From: Norana najaformis
Taxonomy: Eukaryota; Annelida; Clitellata; Crassiclitellata; Hormogastridae
NCBI GenBank assembly: GCA_964023275.1
Contig: OZ029914.1
Location: 48,810,530 to 48,874,529 of the forward strand
Direction of reading: 5' to 3'
DNA length: 64,000 nucleotides
Part shown: piece by piece, positions 11,501 to 23,054 of the stretch
Position numbering within the stretch: position 1 is the first letter of the stretch
How the letters are laid out: every line of letters starts with the position of its first letter
Made by a program: the position numbers and the translations under genes
Notes under the pieces: model-generated
The model's input: only the letters and a program-made list of their open reading frames with translations
Told to the model about the DNA's origin: nothing
Databases searched by the model: none

Positions 11501-14500
11501 ATTCATGTATTAATGCGTGTATGTATGTATCTAATCTTTTATATAGCGCATTTTAGAACCTCTCAAAAGCACTTCAGTAAATGGCTACACCCTGCAGCTC
11601 TGTTGAGGGCCGATCCCATCTTAGATCAGCATCTTCTGGAAAAGTTATTTTTCCTGGTTTTAATGCAAGCTATGACTCCGAAAATCTATAACAATTTGGA
11701 TTAAAAGGGGAAGGCAGGAACCTCATCCCTGATTCCTACTTCTGAAACTGGGGCGGCATTATATACACAGAGATTATCCCTTATACGGAGTGTAAGTATG
11801 TAAGCAGTCCAAGATACACCAAGTCCAAAACCAGTAGCGCATAAATATGATCGCTTCAAATCATGAGTAGGCCTAAGGAAATAAATAAGTAAGCAGTTTG
11901 GCGTGATGTATGAAATTAGTGCTGAAGTTGCAAGGAATGATTTATCGTTGGAAGAAGCAAATTTAACAGATGTTGAAAATCGTGATTTATGTGAATTGTC
12001 AGATAATTTCGGTAGCGCCAAACAAGCCACATGATCCGCTTAATCTAAAAGGAAGTAATTATATAGCGCCTGATTCAGAATTTCATTCAGAAATAAAGTC
12101 AGAGTGATGTACTGAATCGCCTAGTAATGAGCTCAGCTACAATCAACGACTTCTTACAAATGGACCGCGACTGTACAATTAAGCAGAACAACAAAACAAG
12201 CTCGTCAAGGTTTACCAAGGCCAACACTCCTATGCTAACATCAGCCCATATGTAGATCCTATATAATAGCCCTTTGACTACAATCCAGCCCATCCTTTCA
12301 AGTCTCGATGACCTAAGTTGACATGAATTATGTATTCCGTTTAGTTACAGCTGCCGGTAGACGGGCGACGAAGGCCTGTCCTACACATATCCGTCGGTTC
12401 GAAGAATATCCAGACGCTGTGTCGTCTTCCATGTACGAGTGACTAGTGGACGGTGGGACAACCGTGAGCCATCGGCGGAAGATCACATCGCTGATAAATT
12501 TAATCTTCGAATGTACAAGAAAAGTTCAGTTATTTCGTAATAATCAAAACTGTCCAACTGTCTTGTCAAATTAATCAATCAAAAACAGTACTGTAAAGAC
12601 ACAGTAAAACACATACAATAAGAGTGTTCACTCCTGCCCTCTTACTGAACAAACTAAAAAGTAGTTTACTGCTACTGCCACCTATTGAATAACAGTTGAG
12701 TGATAATCATTATAATGTTTAACAATAGCCCTTCGTCGTTTCCTCATCACGGACGCTATGTGCTTCAGAAACTCCGAACATGCTGTCATCATTCAATTCT
12801 AGTAGTTGGGAACCTTTTGGTTTGGCTGTGCGTTTGTGCGCGAAGTTGCCACTGCTGACTCTTCTAGTCATCTGAGCAATGTTTACAAATGGATGAATGT
12901 TCCGTTCTTAATGACATTTGACATCGTTAGCACAGAGAGCGCCTCTAATGAGTTTATTTTGAACAGGCGCTATACAAATTTCAAATTACAATTACAATCT
13001 TCTCGACTAATTTTCCAAGTTTTCGGCATCAGTGGTTAGGCTTCAAGCCCTAGAGTTAAGAAATGCGGTGATGTTAGCAACCAATTGTGTTTAAAATTTA
13101 ACTATGCCAAATCCTGGAGCTTGGACATTGGGCAAAGACGTAATCCTTCTCTGTCTGGTGTGTTTCTATACCAACTAAAATGTCTGGTCATTGTTTTTTG
13201 CATTGGTTATAAGTTGAGATATGATTTGCATACTTAACTCTGTCGCAAAGCAGCACCAAGAAGCGCTAAGCAACATCAAGCATTTGGTACAGATATAACA
13301 CCTCATGGAAAGTAAACGGCAGGTCTTGGCTAAGTGTGCCAGATTTTGGGATTCGTTTCTTGCCGGTCCCAGGGCCGATGTGTGGGAAGTGAGTGTTCCC
13401 CAAGTTCCGCATGCGACTTTGTAACTTCACTTGAATCTATGCAATTATTATCTTCGTCTTCAAGTGGAAGGTTGATTTTAGTTTTCTTATAGTTTATTTG
13501 TGTATCTTTTCGTTGTCTGCCTTGTACGAAATGAAGTAATTATTGTTTCCATGGAATTTATACCTGATTCATCGAGGGAAGATTTGCTAATTGGAGGGCG
13601 TCTGACTGTATACAGAGGGTGTAGAATTGTCTCCTATTCCTGTGATGGTTGTCTTCTTGCGAAATCAAGGCTCTTGGGTTGCATGTCCTGCTAATGTAAC
13701 AAACAAAGTCCAACACACGTTCAGTTTAGCAAAAAATCCAGTACTGAACATTAAGCTCCAAGAAATATAGAATTGAAATCCTTATCTACCAAAAAAGTTT
13801 TAAGAAGCATGGTCCTGGCACAGAAAGATCTTCTTAGGAGCTGGCAAGCCTCAATTCAACATCACACTCTTCCTTTGATGCTTTTCCTGTTAAGTATAAG
13901 TTTACTACAATTGTAGAACTGTGTCCAACCTCGGAGGTCATTATTTTTAATGTGTCGTCATGAAGTGGCAAGTCCTTGTTAGAGTTAGGTTTGCAACAGC
14001 AGAGCAGATTAGCATTAATGGTGACATGGCTTAAACATACGAAATGGAGCTTTGACCTCTGGAAATCTGTAACTTCAGAACTTAATTGATTTCGAAATTG
14101 AAGCTGACTTTAAAGTTTATGGAGGTTAGTTATTGTGGAGATATATGTCCAAAAATGTTTAGCAGCGATCAGATAACCAATAGCAGCCCCACTTAACCCA
14201 ACATATGAACATTATGGAGCCACTTTTGGCAGTTTTAACTGTTTGGGCTTGTCTACAAATTAAATGCCTTGATTCATTTTGCACCATATCTTGTGGATGC
14301 CTATTCAACAACGTTAGCAGTGTGAGAAAAGGGACAATCCTAATCCAGAAATGTCTATAGAGCCGTTATCGTAACGATGATTGCTTCTAAGCAAAATCAT
14401 AAGCAAAAACACAATCCATTGGACAGAGCTGTGCACTTAAGATCCGTAAGGCCGCTGAAAACGGAAGACGGGTCTTGGTCGAAAGAAATAAGATTCCAGC

Positions 14501-16343
14501 CCTAAAGTACACGACAAAGCAGAACCAGAGGAAAGGACAGAAACATGCAGCGAATTCCAGATCCCAGAAAAAGACCGGGCGCCCAATATTGTTTTGATCA
14601 AGGCCACATTAAGAGTCAAAGAATGTGCACCTGTGAATACATAATTATGCTGGTTCATGTGACTGAGCTTTCTTTGGGCGCTGCGAAAATCTCGAGTCTA
14701 CGAAAACGATCACGAGCTTTCAGTCAGTGAGTGCAGTATTTGTGAATCTAAGGGCATGAAGGTTCACCGTTAGGCATGTGATGTAGAGATGTGCAGCCCA
14801 CAATGTTAGATGTTGGCCACGCATTTCGTTTGACATATCCAGGCCCACACATACGCCGATTATGCTCATAAGCAATGCGTTTATGAAAATGGTCGGCAGT
14901 GAAAAACATCAAGTGATGCAAGTAAAATGTGTGTCATAACTAATTTGGAATTAACGACAGTAGATCAAATAATTATTCAAGCTCGTTCATTTTTAAAATT
15001 CTAAACCCTTATATTAAATTAATTTTTTATAGAAGAAGAGTAAACTTCTCTCTTCGATTTGAAACTTGTAACTGGTGTCAACACTAAATGGAATTACTGG
15101 CATATCAAGATTTATTATTAAAATCCAAGTATTTCTTGTTACATTGGCAAAAACGCATTTCTGAGGCATTTCATGATTGAGAAGACCATCATAATATGGC
15201 TGCCAACCAAGAGACTGATTTTAGGAGAATATAACTACTCTGGAATGAAATCGAAAAACATATTCCACTAGAGAAAAATTACAGTGAGAGAACATGAATA
15301 TTTATAATATTTATTTATAACTTAAAGGCAGGCGTGCAGCAGTAGATGGCTAGGCAACAGTGTGTCGTTCAAAATCCCTAAAAAGAGACCATAATAGGAA
15401 GATTTGACCCTTGCATTGCAAAGAAGTGGTTAGACGCTATGTTATACAAAAGTTTTATATTTTTTTGCAGTGCAGCCTAGCTCAATTGGGCAAATATATT
15501 AATTAATAAATAGATTATAACTGAACCACTGGGGATGATCACTGGTTGACACATCATTTGATATAGTGCTGGTAAAACGGAAATAAAGGAGGTACTTTCC
15601 ACTGTCTTTAAAATTTATATATCAGTCCCAATATAAATGGTTTATCTTGTTGACAAATGATATACGTCAAATACTAAACTTCTTTAGTAGATACACGTAT
15701 ACATATACTAACTTTTTTCGGAATATTCAGAAAAATAACCCCGAACCCGTTTACGATCACGAACACAACATTTAGACATATTGAAAAAAATTACACCAAA
15801 GGGTGAGGGTGGAAATTTCACTGTCATCCTTTGGAAGGTGTTTCTTCTCCGAACCATTATAGGCTTTGACAAACAACATCAATAGCAGCTTTTATCCTAA
15901 ATATCTTCCACAAAGTGTTCATATGTATGGATTTAATACCAGCGATTAACACTAGTATCGAATCAAAATTCATAAAAGTTTAAGCATTTCTCAATAAAAA
16001 TGTACAAATCTGTCACTGCACAACTCTTACCTCACCACCAAAATCTTTACCAATACTTGTTGAGTATACAGTAGTTACTGCTTTGATGTTTGAAAATTGC
16101 TTTTTGAATTCCAGTAAATGGTGTTTATTGTTTACACTTCCATTAAAGGAAATCAGAGCAATTACTAGTAGTATACATGTTATCTATTATCTAACTGCAT
16201 ATTAATAGTGAATGTATGAAACAACACCTCAATATAGGGAAAAAGAAGACCCATATTCTTGACATATTTTAAGTTGAGACCAATATATGTGGTTACTTAT
16301 AAATAGCAATAAGCAAAAGACGTTGAGAAAGCTGAAGTCTAAC
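11501..16343. other. long stretch without a confident gene
   Basis: LINE-tail-like scraps occur near 11535-11560 and at 12960-12996 ('ggcgctatacaaatttc' followed by ATTACA units), so part of this stretch is decayed retrotransposon. On the minus strand, 16187-16045 reads as a short hydrophobic stretch 'ITCILLVIALISF' followed by a polar tail up to a GTAAGA donor. This could be a decayed transmembrane exon of gene A just upstream, but no acceptor gives the correct phase. Nothing else is supported. Confidence 0.4.
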
Positions 16344-17592
16344 CAAGCATTGGATCTTTGCAATCTGGAATATTCGTTGCGCTTGTCTCTGTGGGTTTTT
16401 CAGACTCCTCAAACTTCGTCTCACAGTAGATATTGTAAAATATGTTGCTATTGTTAGTATAAATCCAGGTGCTGTTTACCACACTATTGTCGGTTGGAGT
16501 GTTTCTTTCTCCCCAAGACAACAAATTCTTTGCTTACATTCCATTGTTTACATTTCAACACTGGAGCCCAGTTACCAGCAAACGCGACAGAACAGTTTAC
16601 GTTCACAGATTTAGTGATAACCATTGAATAACACCCCACATGGTTTTCTATGAAAAGACAAAAACAAATAGTAATGTTAATAAGTAAATTTTAAATTAAA
16701 AGATGCAAAAAAATTGTACACAGCGTTCTGGTGAAAAGCAGGAATTGGTTTTGCAGTTGACCTTGCTCAACAAACCCATAATTATACTAAAGTATCCTAA
16801 ACAACTTAAACTGGTAATGACAATCATAAGGAAAGCCTAGCTCTAGGGAAGCGAGATCTTCTGGTGGCTGAAAAATTTTCAAGGAGAACGTGTTCTCAAT
16901 ATGTCCACCCTGCTTCTGTTATCTTTTAGATTTGAAATGAAGTGCATTGCACTGGACTTATTCTCCATAGCCCGGCCTCTGACTAAAAGCAATGACCTGG
17001 GATCGACTAAATTTGGGCTGATGTGGGTATGTCATCAATTGATATACCTTGTGTATGATGGTCAGTTGGTTGAATGTTCACCTTGTAATGTGAAGAATAC
17101 AGATTCAAGTCTTCACTGAGATGATCATTGTGTAACAGCCTTAGTGCACAATTGCTTAACATCATCGCCACTGCTTTGTCTTTTTCAAAGTTTAACTATA
17201 AAATATAAAAACAATAATGATAATTAACGACAATGTTGAAATCATAAGATTATATTGTCTAGAATTTCGGAATTAAAACATGCAAAAGAATAAATTCTTA
17301 GTCAAAATTATCAGTTCTGCACTGGCTTCATTTGCAGAGGTAAGTTCCACACAAATGTATCGTTTGTCAGTTGACATTGAAGTAATAACATGCAAACTGC
17401 AGTTTTCATCATCTTCGTTGGAAACAGAAATACCCGAAACCAAGATGTTTCCAAAATAAACGTAGTTAGATGATGTTGTGCTACTCCATGCTATATTGCC
17501 TTTTCTGACGCTTGAAGCACAGTTTAAGGTAACAACTTGTTCATTCAATACAGCAACATTATCTGGCTTTATAACCAGTGTACATTCAACAC
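16344..17592 (-). pseudogene. gene A: two-Ig-domain receptor, pseudogene fragment
   Basis: Two exons on the minus strand. The Ig1 exon spans 17592-17302 (acceptor 'ttttatag', phase 1) and reads 'KPDNVAVLNEQVVTLNC', W about ten residues later and 'RYICVEL', a V/I-type Ig fold closely patterned on Ig1 of genes B and C. The Ig2 exon spans 16647-16344 (acceptor 'ttttcatag', donor GTTAGA) and reads 'VNVNCSVAFAGNWAPVLKC' and, later, 'YCETKF' and 'TSATNIP'. Two lesions are visible. The Ig1 donor is CTAAGA where genes B and C have GTTAGT or GTAAGT. The Ig2 frame shifts by one base around 16515-16535, between 'NWAPVLKC' and 'NSVVNSTW'. No signal-peptide exon was found upstream. I infer a dead family member, although a single-base assembly error could explain the frameshift alone. 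Confidence 0.75.
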
Positions 17593-19077
17593 CTATAAAA
17601 GTATTCAAATAATTCAATAAAAGCACAATTAAAATGTTTCCTAAGTAGTTTCACAAATAAAAATTGTTCAGCACAAATTCTGTAGCTCTATGTCCAGTGT
17701 CACCCATCATTTGTAAAGTCAAAGCATTTAACTGGAAATCTGCAGTTGAAATATGCATGTAAATTAGTCATTCAAAGAAAAATAGCATTAAGCAGATATT
17801 CCGGGTTGATGACATATTTTCGAATATGGAGGCTGTTGCTAACAATTTAAAAGACTTCTTTTCTGTTTTATGTACACCTTGCACCTGTACCACAGATAAT
17901 CTGAACTCTGAACCTTTAAATCGACTGAAGTCAACATTTTGCCAAATCAACAAATAAATTCCGCATTCTGTATTTAGGTAATTAACATTGATGCAGAAAA
18001 TCTTATACATATGCTCATACATATGCCTATGTCTACACGGTTAGACCAATTCTCTACACTAGTTTTTGGAGTAATCAGGCGTATATCCACTGCCAAACTC
18101 CTGAAGCAATGTTCTTAGCTGAGAAACTGTGACCGTTCTGAGAAAACCATCAGAGAGTTGAAAGTTATTTTGCCAGAAATGGGCTCGGAAGGCAAGTAGG
18201 TATAAAATTGGTAAAACCGAGGTCTTTGTTTATTTATATTCATCATTGTTTCAGCTATCATGCTGTAAGTCATTATGTGACTAAGCATTATGTTCATTAA
18301 GCATTTTTATTTTTATTTTTTATGATGCCCTGCTACAAAAAAATTAACATAGGCCTTGATGCTCTAATTTGAAGTCATGTGCATCGACTGTTATGCAAAT
18401 GAGCAAGTCATGTAAATATTCATCCTAATCAGTTTATGAGGAGATTTAATTGATGGCAGCCTGCAGGAGGTTTGAACGTGCTCCAGTTTACTATAGGCCC
18501 ACGTGACTATTACTTATCAGAAACCCTAGGCTCAGCAGCTTAGGACATGTCACATGTATAGAAAAATGTAATTAACGATTTCTCAAAAGTAGCTGTGAAC
18601 AAACCTACAATTATAAAAAAAGTATAACTTGTTATACTTTTGTGATAGAAACATACAATTTGTCATCTAATTATTCAACAATACCAGCCCAAACCAGTGC
18701 AATATCAAAATTACTTTTGATACATCCTGACCTTGTGAGGAGTTTCACAGGCAAATGTCACAAATGTTTCAGACAACTGAAATGCTCTGCTCATGCATGT
18801 CTCCAGCCAAATCCTAGAAAGACTCAAGTGATATTGTATTTGTAATTGTAATCTGACATTTATAAAGCGCCAAGTGCATGCTTCAAGAATAGACTCATCA
18901 GAGGCTTGGTAACGTTCAGTAGCTCCAAAATATACGTCTTTATATGTATTGTGTGCAGATCCATTTCCAAGTGCCTTCTTCTTACAGCTGTTCATGACCT
19001 CTGTGTGACCCTAGATCAGCAAATGCCCATGTGCAGACAATATGCCATCATTATCATCCGTTTCAGATCCACACTCT
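17593..19077. other. no recognised gene
   Basis: Short open frames without support. At about 18815-18870 there is a minus-strand LINE-tail-like end (ATTACAAT units followed on the plus strand by 'tttataaagcgcc'). Confidence 0.4.
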
Positions 19078-19078
19078 A

Positions 19079-19127
<49 letters not shown>

Positions 19128-19372
19128 CTCTCTCTCTCTCTCCATCTCTCTCTCTCTCTTTCTCGCTCGCTCTCTCTCTCTTTCTCGGTCTCTCGCTCTC
19201 TCTCATGCTCTCTCTGTCTCCCTGTCTGTCTCTGTCTGTCTATATCTCTCTCTCGCTCTCCCTCTCTCTCTCGCTCTCTCGCTCTCTCTCTCGCTCTCTC
19301 TCTCTCTCTTTGTCTCTGTCTCTCTCTCTCTCTCTGTATCACTATCTCTCTCTCGCTCTCTCTCTATATATA
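19079..19372. repeat. (CT)n microsatellite with CG and GT interruptions
   Basis: About 290 bp of CT dinucleotides, nearly pure at the left and broken by TCGC, TGTC and TCCC further right. The poly-Ser/Leu and poly-Arg/Glu frames here are artefacts of the repeat. Confidence 0.95.
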
Positions 19373-19672
19373 CATATAAATATATGCCAAAGATGCTTCT
19401 ACCTGATGCGTGCTTGGGTGGACTTTGGTAACGCCATTTACTCAGGCCTGCCTGCCTTTTTCAGGATTAATCAACTTCAGTCCGTCTTAAATGCTCAGCT
19501 AAATGGTGATTTTAAACAGTTGGCCACAACAGGGCCTATGTATACATATATATCGAAGCCAGACGTAATTTGTCAATCAATCATTCTTTCAAAGAATGAC
19601 GTACGGACCACCCACCTATGCTGGATTCCTTATCTCTCATATCCTGCAGAAATTGATATATCTCTTATATAA

Positions 19673-19925
19673 CTGGCCTATTTAGCTCATTGGTTAAAAC
19701 GTACGTCAAAGCGCTCTGTGGGTGAGGATGCCGGTTCGCATACCGATCGTGGCTTATTTCTGTGACTTGAATATCAGGCTAGCACGATCCGTGCACGGGA
19801 ACCTTAACTGGCCTGGCGCCCATTCAAACGGACAGCAGTGGTGATAAATAGATAACCCAATAAATTCATTAAAATGATGAGGGTTGAGGCCATTCAGTTC
19901 TGTATATAAAACCGTGCTTGTACAT
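19673..19925 (+). repeat. SINE-A copy 2, tRNA-derived SINE
   Basis: Begins 'ctggcctatttagctcattg', with A box 'tagctcattggttaaaacg' and B box 'ccggttcgcataccg', followed by the family body 'gcccattcaaacggacagca' and 'gataacccaataaattcatt'. The tail 'gttctgtatataaaaccgtg' corresponds to the 'gtcgctatagaaaatcgtg' end of copy 3. It is about 250 bp and appears full length. Confidence 0.85.
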
Positions 19926-20165
19926 TCTCTGACCAGCCCAGGAAATAAGCCACATTACCGAAATATGTCATATATGATATGGCAGGCGACTGTATGCTAT
20001 ACCTGGATTATAACCACAATAGGGCCTTTATGAAATAACGCTGCATGTCGTTAACCACCTTTGTGTGCTGAAGCCTGGCTAGGTTTATCCCAGTGCCATG
20101 GTTATGAATCGTGGTTTTCCAAGATGTCTGCTTATAAACATCTCATATCACACTTTGTTCGCAGG

Positions 20166-20173
20166 AAATGTAA

Positions 20174-20206
<33 letters not shown>

Positions 20207-20785
20207 ATATGCATACATGCATACAAAAACATGCAAAAATATGGCCTTCATGCATAGATACATAAATACGTATGCGCACGTACATATATATATTATATAT
20301 ATATATTATATATATATTATATATATGCATACATGCATACAAAAACACACACATATATATGCATACTAAAACATGCAAGCATAGGGCCTTCATGCATAGA
20401 TATATAAATACGTATACGCATGTACATCTATATATATATGCATACATGCATACAAAAACACACATATATATGCATACTAAAACATACAAGCATAAGGCCT
20501 TCATGCATAGATACATAAATACGTATACGCACGTACATACGTGCATGCATGCATGCATTTACATACAAACATAGCCTACATACATGCAAACATAGATACA
20601 TACGTACGTAAGTACTACACACATACATATATACATCTATACGTGCATATATGCACACATACATACTCAAATACATATATGCATGCATTATATGTATGCA
20701 GTCATGCATATATGCATGTGCGTACATATATATGCATACGCATATGCATGATCTATGTATTTACGCATGCATGTGCGTATTGCGT
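20166..20785. repeat. AT-rich minisatellite, ATGCATACA-type units
   Basis: Alternating TATA tracts and units such as 'gcatacatgcatacaaaaac'. A longer unit containing 'ggccttcatgcatagata' recurs at about 20242, 20386 and 20502, giving a higher-order spacing of 144 and 116 bp. The Tyr/Ile/Met-rich open frames on both strands are repeat translations. Confidence 0.9.
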
Positions 20786-20952
20786 TTAAACTTGTCTTTC
20801 GCTCTACCCTTAAAACTTACCTCTTCCAGTCTGCTTATGGTTCTTAATACTTCGCATAACCCGGCTTCAAGTGCACTTCTGAACTTTGTAAGGAGGGCAG
20901 TAACAAATTTTAGTTGTATTGTATTGTATTGTATGCATGTATTTCTTACAGG
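20782..20952 (+). mobile_element. LINE 3' end with TTGTA tail
   Basis: The plus-strand reading 'FKLVFRSTLKTYLFQSAYGS' followed by a stop is the usual C-terminus of CR1/L2-type reverse transcriptases. A short 3' UTR ends in four TTGTA units (about 20912-20934). Only the last 60 or so codons' worth of the element is present, the normal outcome of 5' truncation. Confidence 0.7.
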
Positions 20953-21439
20953 GTGTTAAAGCAGCTGTTTGCTTAAGCTTCAGATGTATTATGTGTTATG
21001 CTATTTTTTAAATAATGTTTTCCAGTTGGTCATATTATACCGTCTGTGACAGTTTGTAAAGACGCTATATAATTGGACAGCTGGCTGCCGGCTAATCGTC
21101 CTGCAACAGGATACGCGAATACAAGCCTGCGGACGTCTCCTATTGGTTGGCTAAAATTATAAGTAGGGCAGTAGGCGGTGACAGAGTCAGACGAGGAGGA
21201 AGCCATTTTTTTCGATCGAGTCAGATTCAGAATAAGTATCGTCTTTTCTAATGATTTGCGTGGTATCTGTAAGCCTTTTGTATAAATCTGAGGCTGACTG
21301 CGAATCGCTTAACTGCCTCCTGTGCTGCTCAGGAGGCTTATATATGCAGACAGGCCTAAGCATCTAAGATGGCGGAATCCGTCGCTAATGCATAGGCAAC
21401 TTTCCAGATCGCTTATCCGCCGTAGGCTGCCTCTCCTGT
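20953..21439. other. no recognised gene
   Basis: I see no supported feature here apart from the approach to the TA palindrome. Confidence 0.4.
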
Positions 21440-21477
21440 CCCATATATATATATATGGGACAGAGACGCTATCAATG

Positions 21478-21557
<80 letters not shown>

Positions 21558-21576
21558 CATTGATAGCGTCTCTGTC

Positions 21577-21617
<41 letters not shown>
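21440..21617. repeat. (TA)n tract inside a perfect 25-bp inverted repeat
   Basis: Arms at 21456-21480 and 21555-21579 are exact reverse complements (25 bp, containing 'gagacgctatcaatgtca'), and they flank about 74 bp of uninterrupted TA. Further TA tracts lie outside both arms (about 21443-21455 and 21580-21615). The whole is cruciform-prone. Confidence 0.95.
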
Positions 21618-21618
<1 letters not shown>

Positions 21619-21639
21619 CTCTTATTCGACTTAAAGATA

Positions 21640-22230
21640 CGGCAAACATTACTATAGCTTGATATTTGATACAGGCATTAGGATGCTTGAACAGTGCATG
21701 CTTTCACTGCATTCCTGGTTCTATCAAAATGGTCTTTGTCTTAATCCCAGCAAGACAGATGCAATTCTCCTTGGCACCCGTCAACGTTTTCGTCAGTTTC
21801 CTGCCATTCACCAAATTAATTTAGCTGGTACAAATGTGAGCCTTTCAGAAAACATTGCAACCCTTCGAGTCATTCTTGATGCCACCCTTACCTTTAAGCA
21901 ACATGTTTCTGCAGTCTGCAAAACCGCTTTTTTCCATCTTAGAGCATTAAGACATATTCGTTCAGTTCCCATGGCACTGATGATATGGCAGCTGCGATCG
22001 CCGTTGCTCTTGTCCAATCTAGACTTGACTATGTCAATTCTATCCTTTTCCACACCCCGCCTTATAATATCAGAAAATTACAGCGGGTACAGAACTTGGC
22101 AGCACGCCTTGTCCATCCTAACTGCAACCTTTCATCTGCTGGCATTCTCTCACAACTTCACTGGCTCCCGGTTTCATGACGCATTGATGTTAAAATAGCT
22201 ACAATCACCTATAGCCTGTTTACCGAACTA
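21640..22230 (+). mobile_element. LINE-B-type reverse transcriptase fragment
   Basis: Reads 'WFYQNGLCLNPSKTDAILLG', 'INLAGTNVSLSENIATLRV', then after a frame change near 21985 'LVQSRLDYVNSILF', 'KLQRVQNLAARLV' and 'LSQLHWLPVS'. These are the palm-to-thumb motifs of CR1/L2-type reverse transcriptases. The order 'NLAGT...LS..I.TL.V.LD' matches the minus-strand copy at 44988-45236, so both belong to one family. The YADD box is missing; the upstream side is occupied by the TA palindrome. The copy is broken by a frameshift and a stop (TGA at 22178). Confidence 0.85.
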
Positions 22231-22234
22231 GCCA

Positions 22235-22330
22235 GCCAGCCAGCCTGCAGCCTGCCATGGCGCCTGCAAGACAAATAGACAGACTGTCCAGACAGACAGA
22301 TAGACAGACACACGAGTGAAAAAGACTGAG
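22235..22330. repeat. short CAGC/GACA-rich simple repeat
   Basis: 'agccagccagcc' followed by 'gacagacagatagacagaca' just upstream of gene B's first exon. Confidence 0.7.
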
Positions 22331-22416
22331 GAACTATAACAGTGAAATGCTTTTAGGCATACAAAGACGGTGTTGATTTTGATATTGCCAGTTGATCAAT
22401 GCCCATCTACAACGCC

Positions 22417-22982
22417 ATGGCGAAATTTACCTACGGATACTGCCTGATTTTTCTATCCCTATATGGAATAGCAAATGGTAAGCAATTTTCATTTTAACAT
22501 ATAAACTTTTTCACTTATACCAGCATGTGCCACAGGCATTACAACTGACCCACGATTCGGCTAATTGATCCTTAGCAAATTACTTAGGCCTACCCACTGT
22601 AGGCTGCCTTCTGGTATTGCTGACCTACAGGTTTTGGACTTTGAACGGACTTAATCAACGACTGACTCATTGTGCATTACAATAATGGCGCTGTAGAAGT
22701 CTTCGATGTGGCGAAGCTTATCATTGATGAGATTGGATGGATTGGATTGGGCTGCGGTGGACTAGATTAGATTAGAATAGAACAGACCAATCTGCAATAG
22801 AATAGACTAGATTAGATTAAATAGCAAGTGATTAGTTAATCTGCGACCAGAATTACAGTTAGGTGAATGGGATGGACTAAAGGATGGAGGGATGGACCGA
22901 CAAATAACATTAATGCCATAAAATTTGCTTGCACTTATATTTCACTGCCAATGTTTCTTTCTATAAACAGTTTGCTTTATAT

Positions 22983-23054
<72 letters not shown>

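Noticed and set aside
11701-12030. Minus-strand 109-codon open frame
   Set aside because: No domain, no codon or splice support, and a composition like the surrounding AT-rich DNA.
16045-16187. Transmembrane exon for gene A ('ITCILLVIALISF' plus a polar tail)
   Set aside because: No acceptor gives phase 1 without a stop, and the hydrophobic part is short. It is noted as possible decay only.
18906-19672. Long Ser/Leu-rich and Arg/Glu-rich open frames
   Set aside because: They arise from the CT microsatellite in several frames and on both strands at once, with no unique sequence or start support.
19673-19760. Possible functional tRNA gene
   Set aside because: A and B boxes are visible but the arms do not form a cloverleaf, and the head is joined to a body shared by other copies. 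It is a SINE head.
20061-20959. Tyr/Ile/His-rich open frames on both strands
   Set aside because: Artefacts of the ATGCATACA minisatellite; overlapping frames on both strands have similar lengths.
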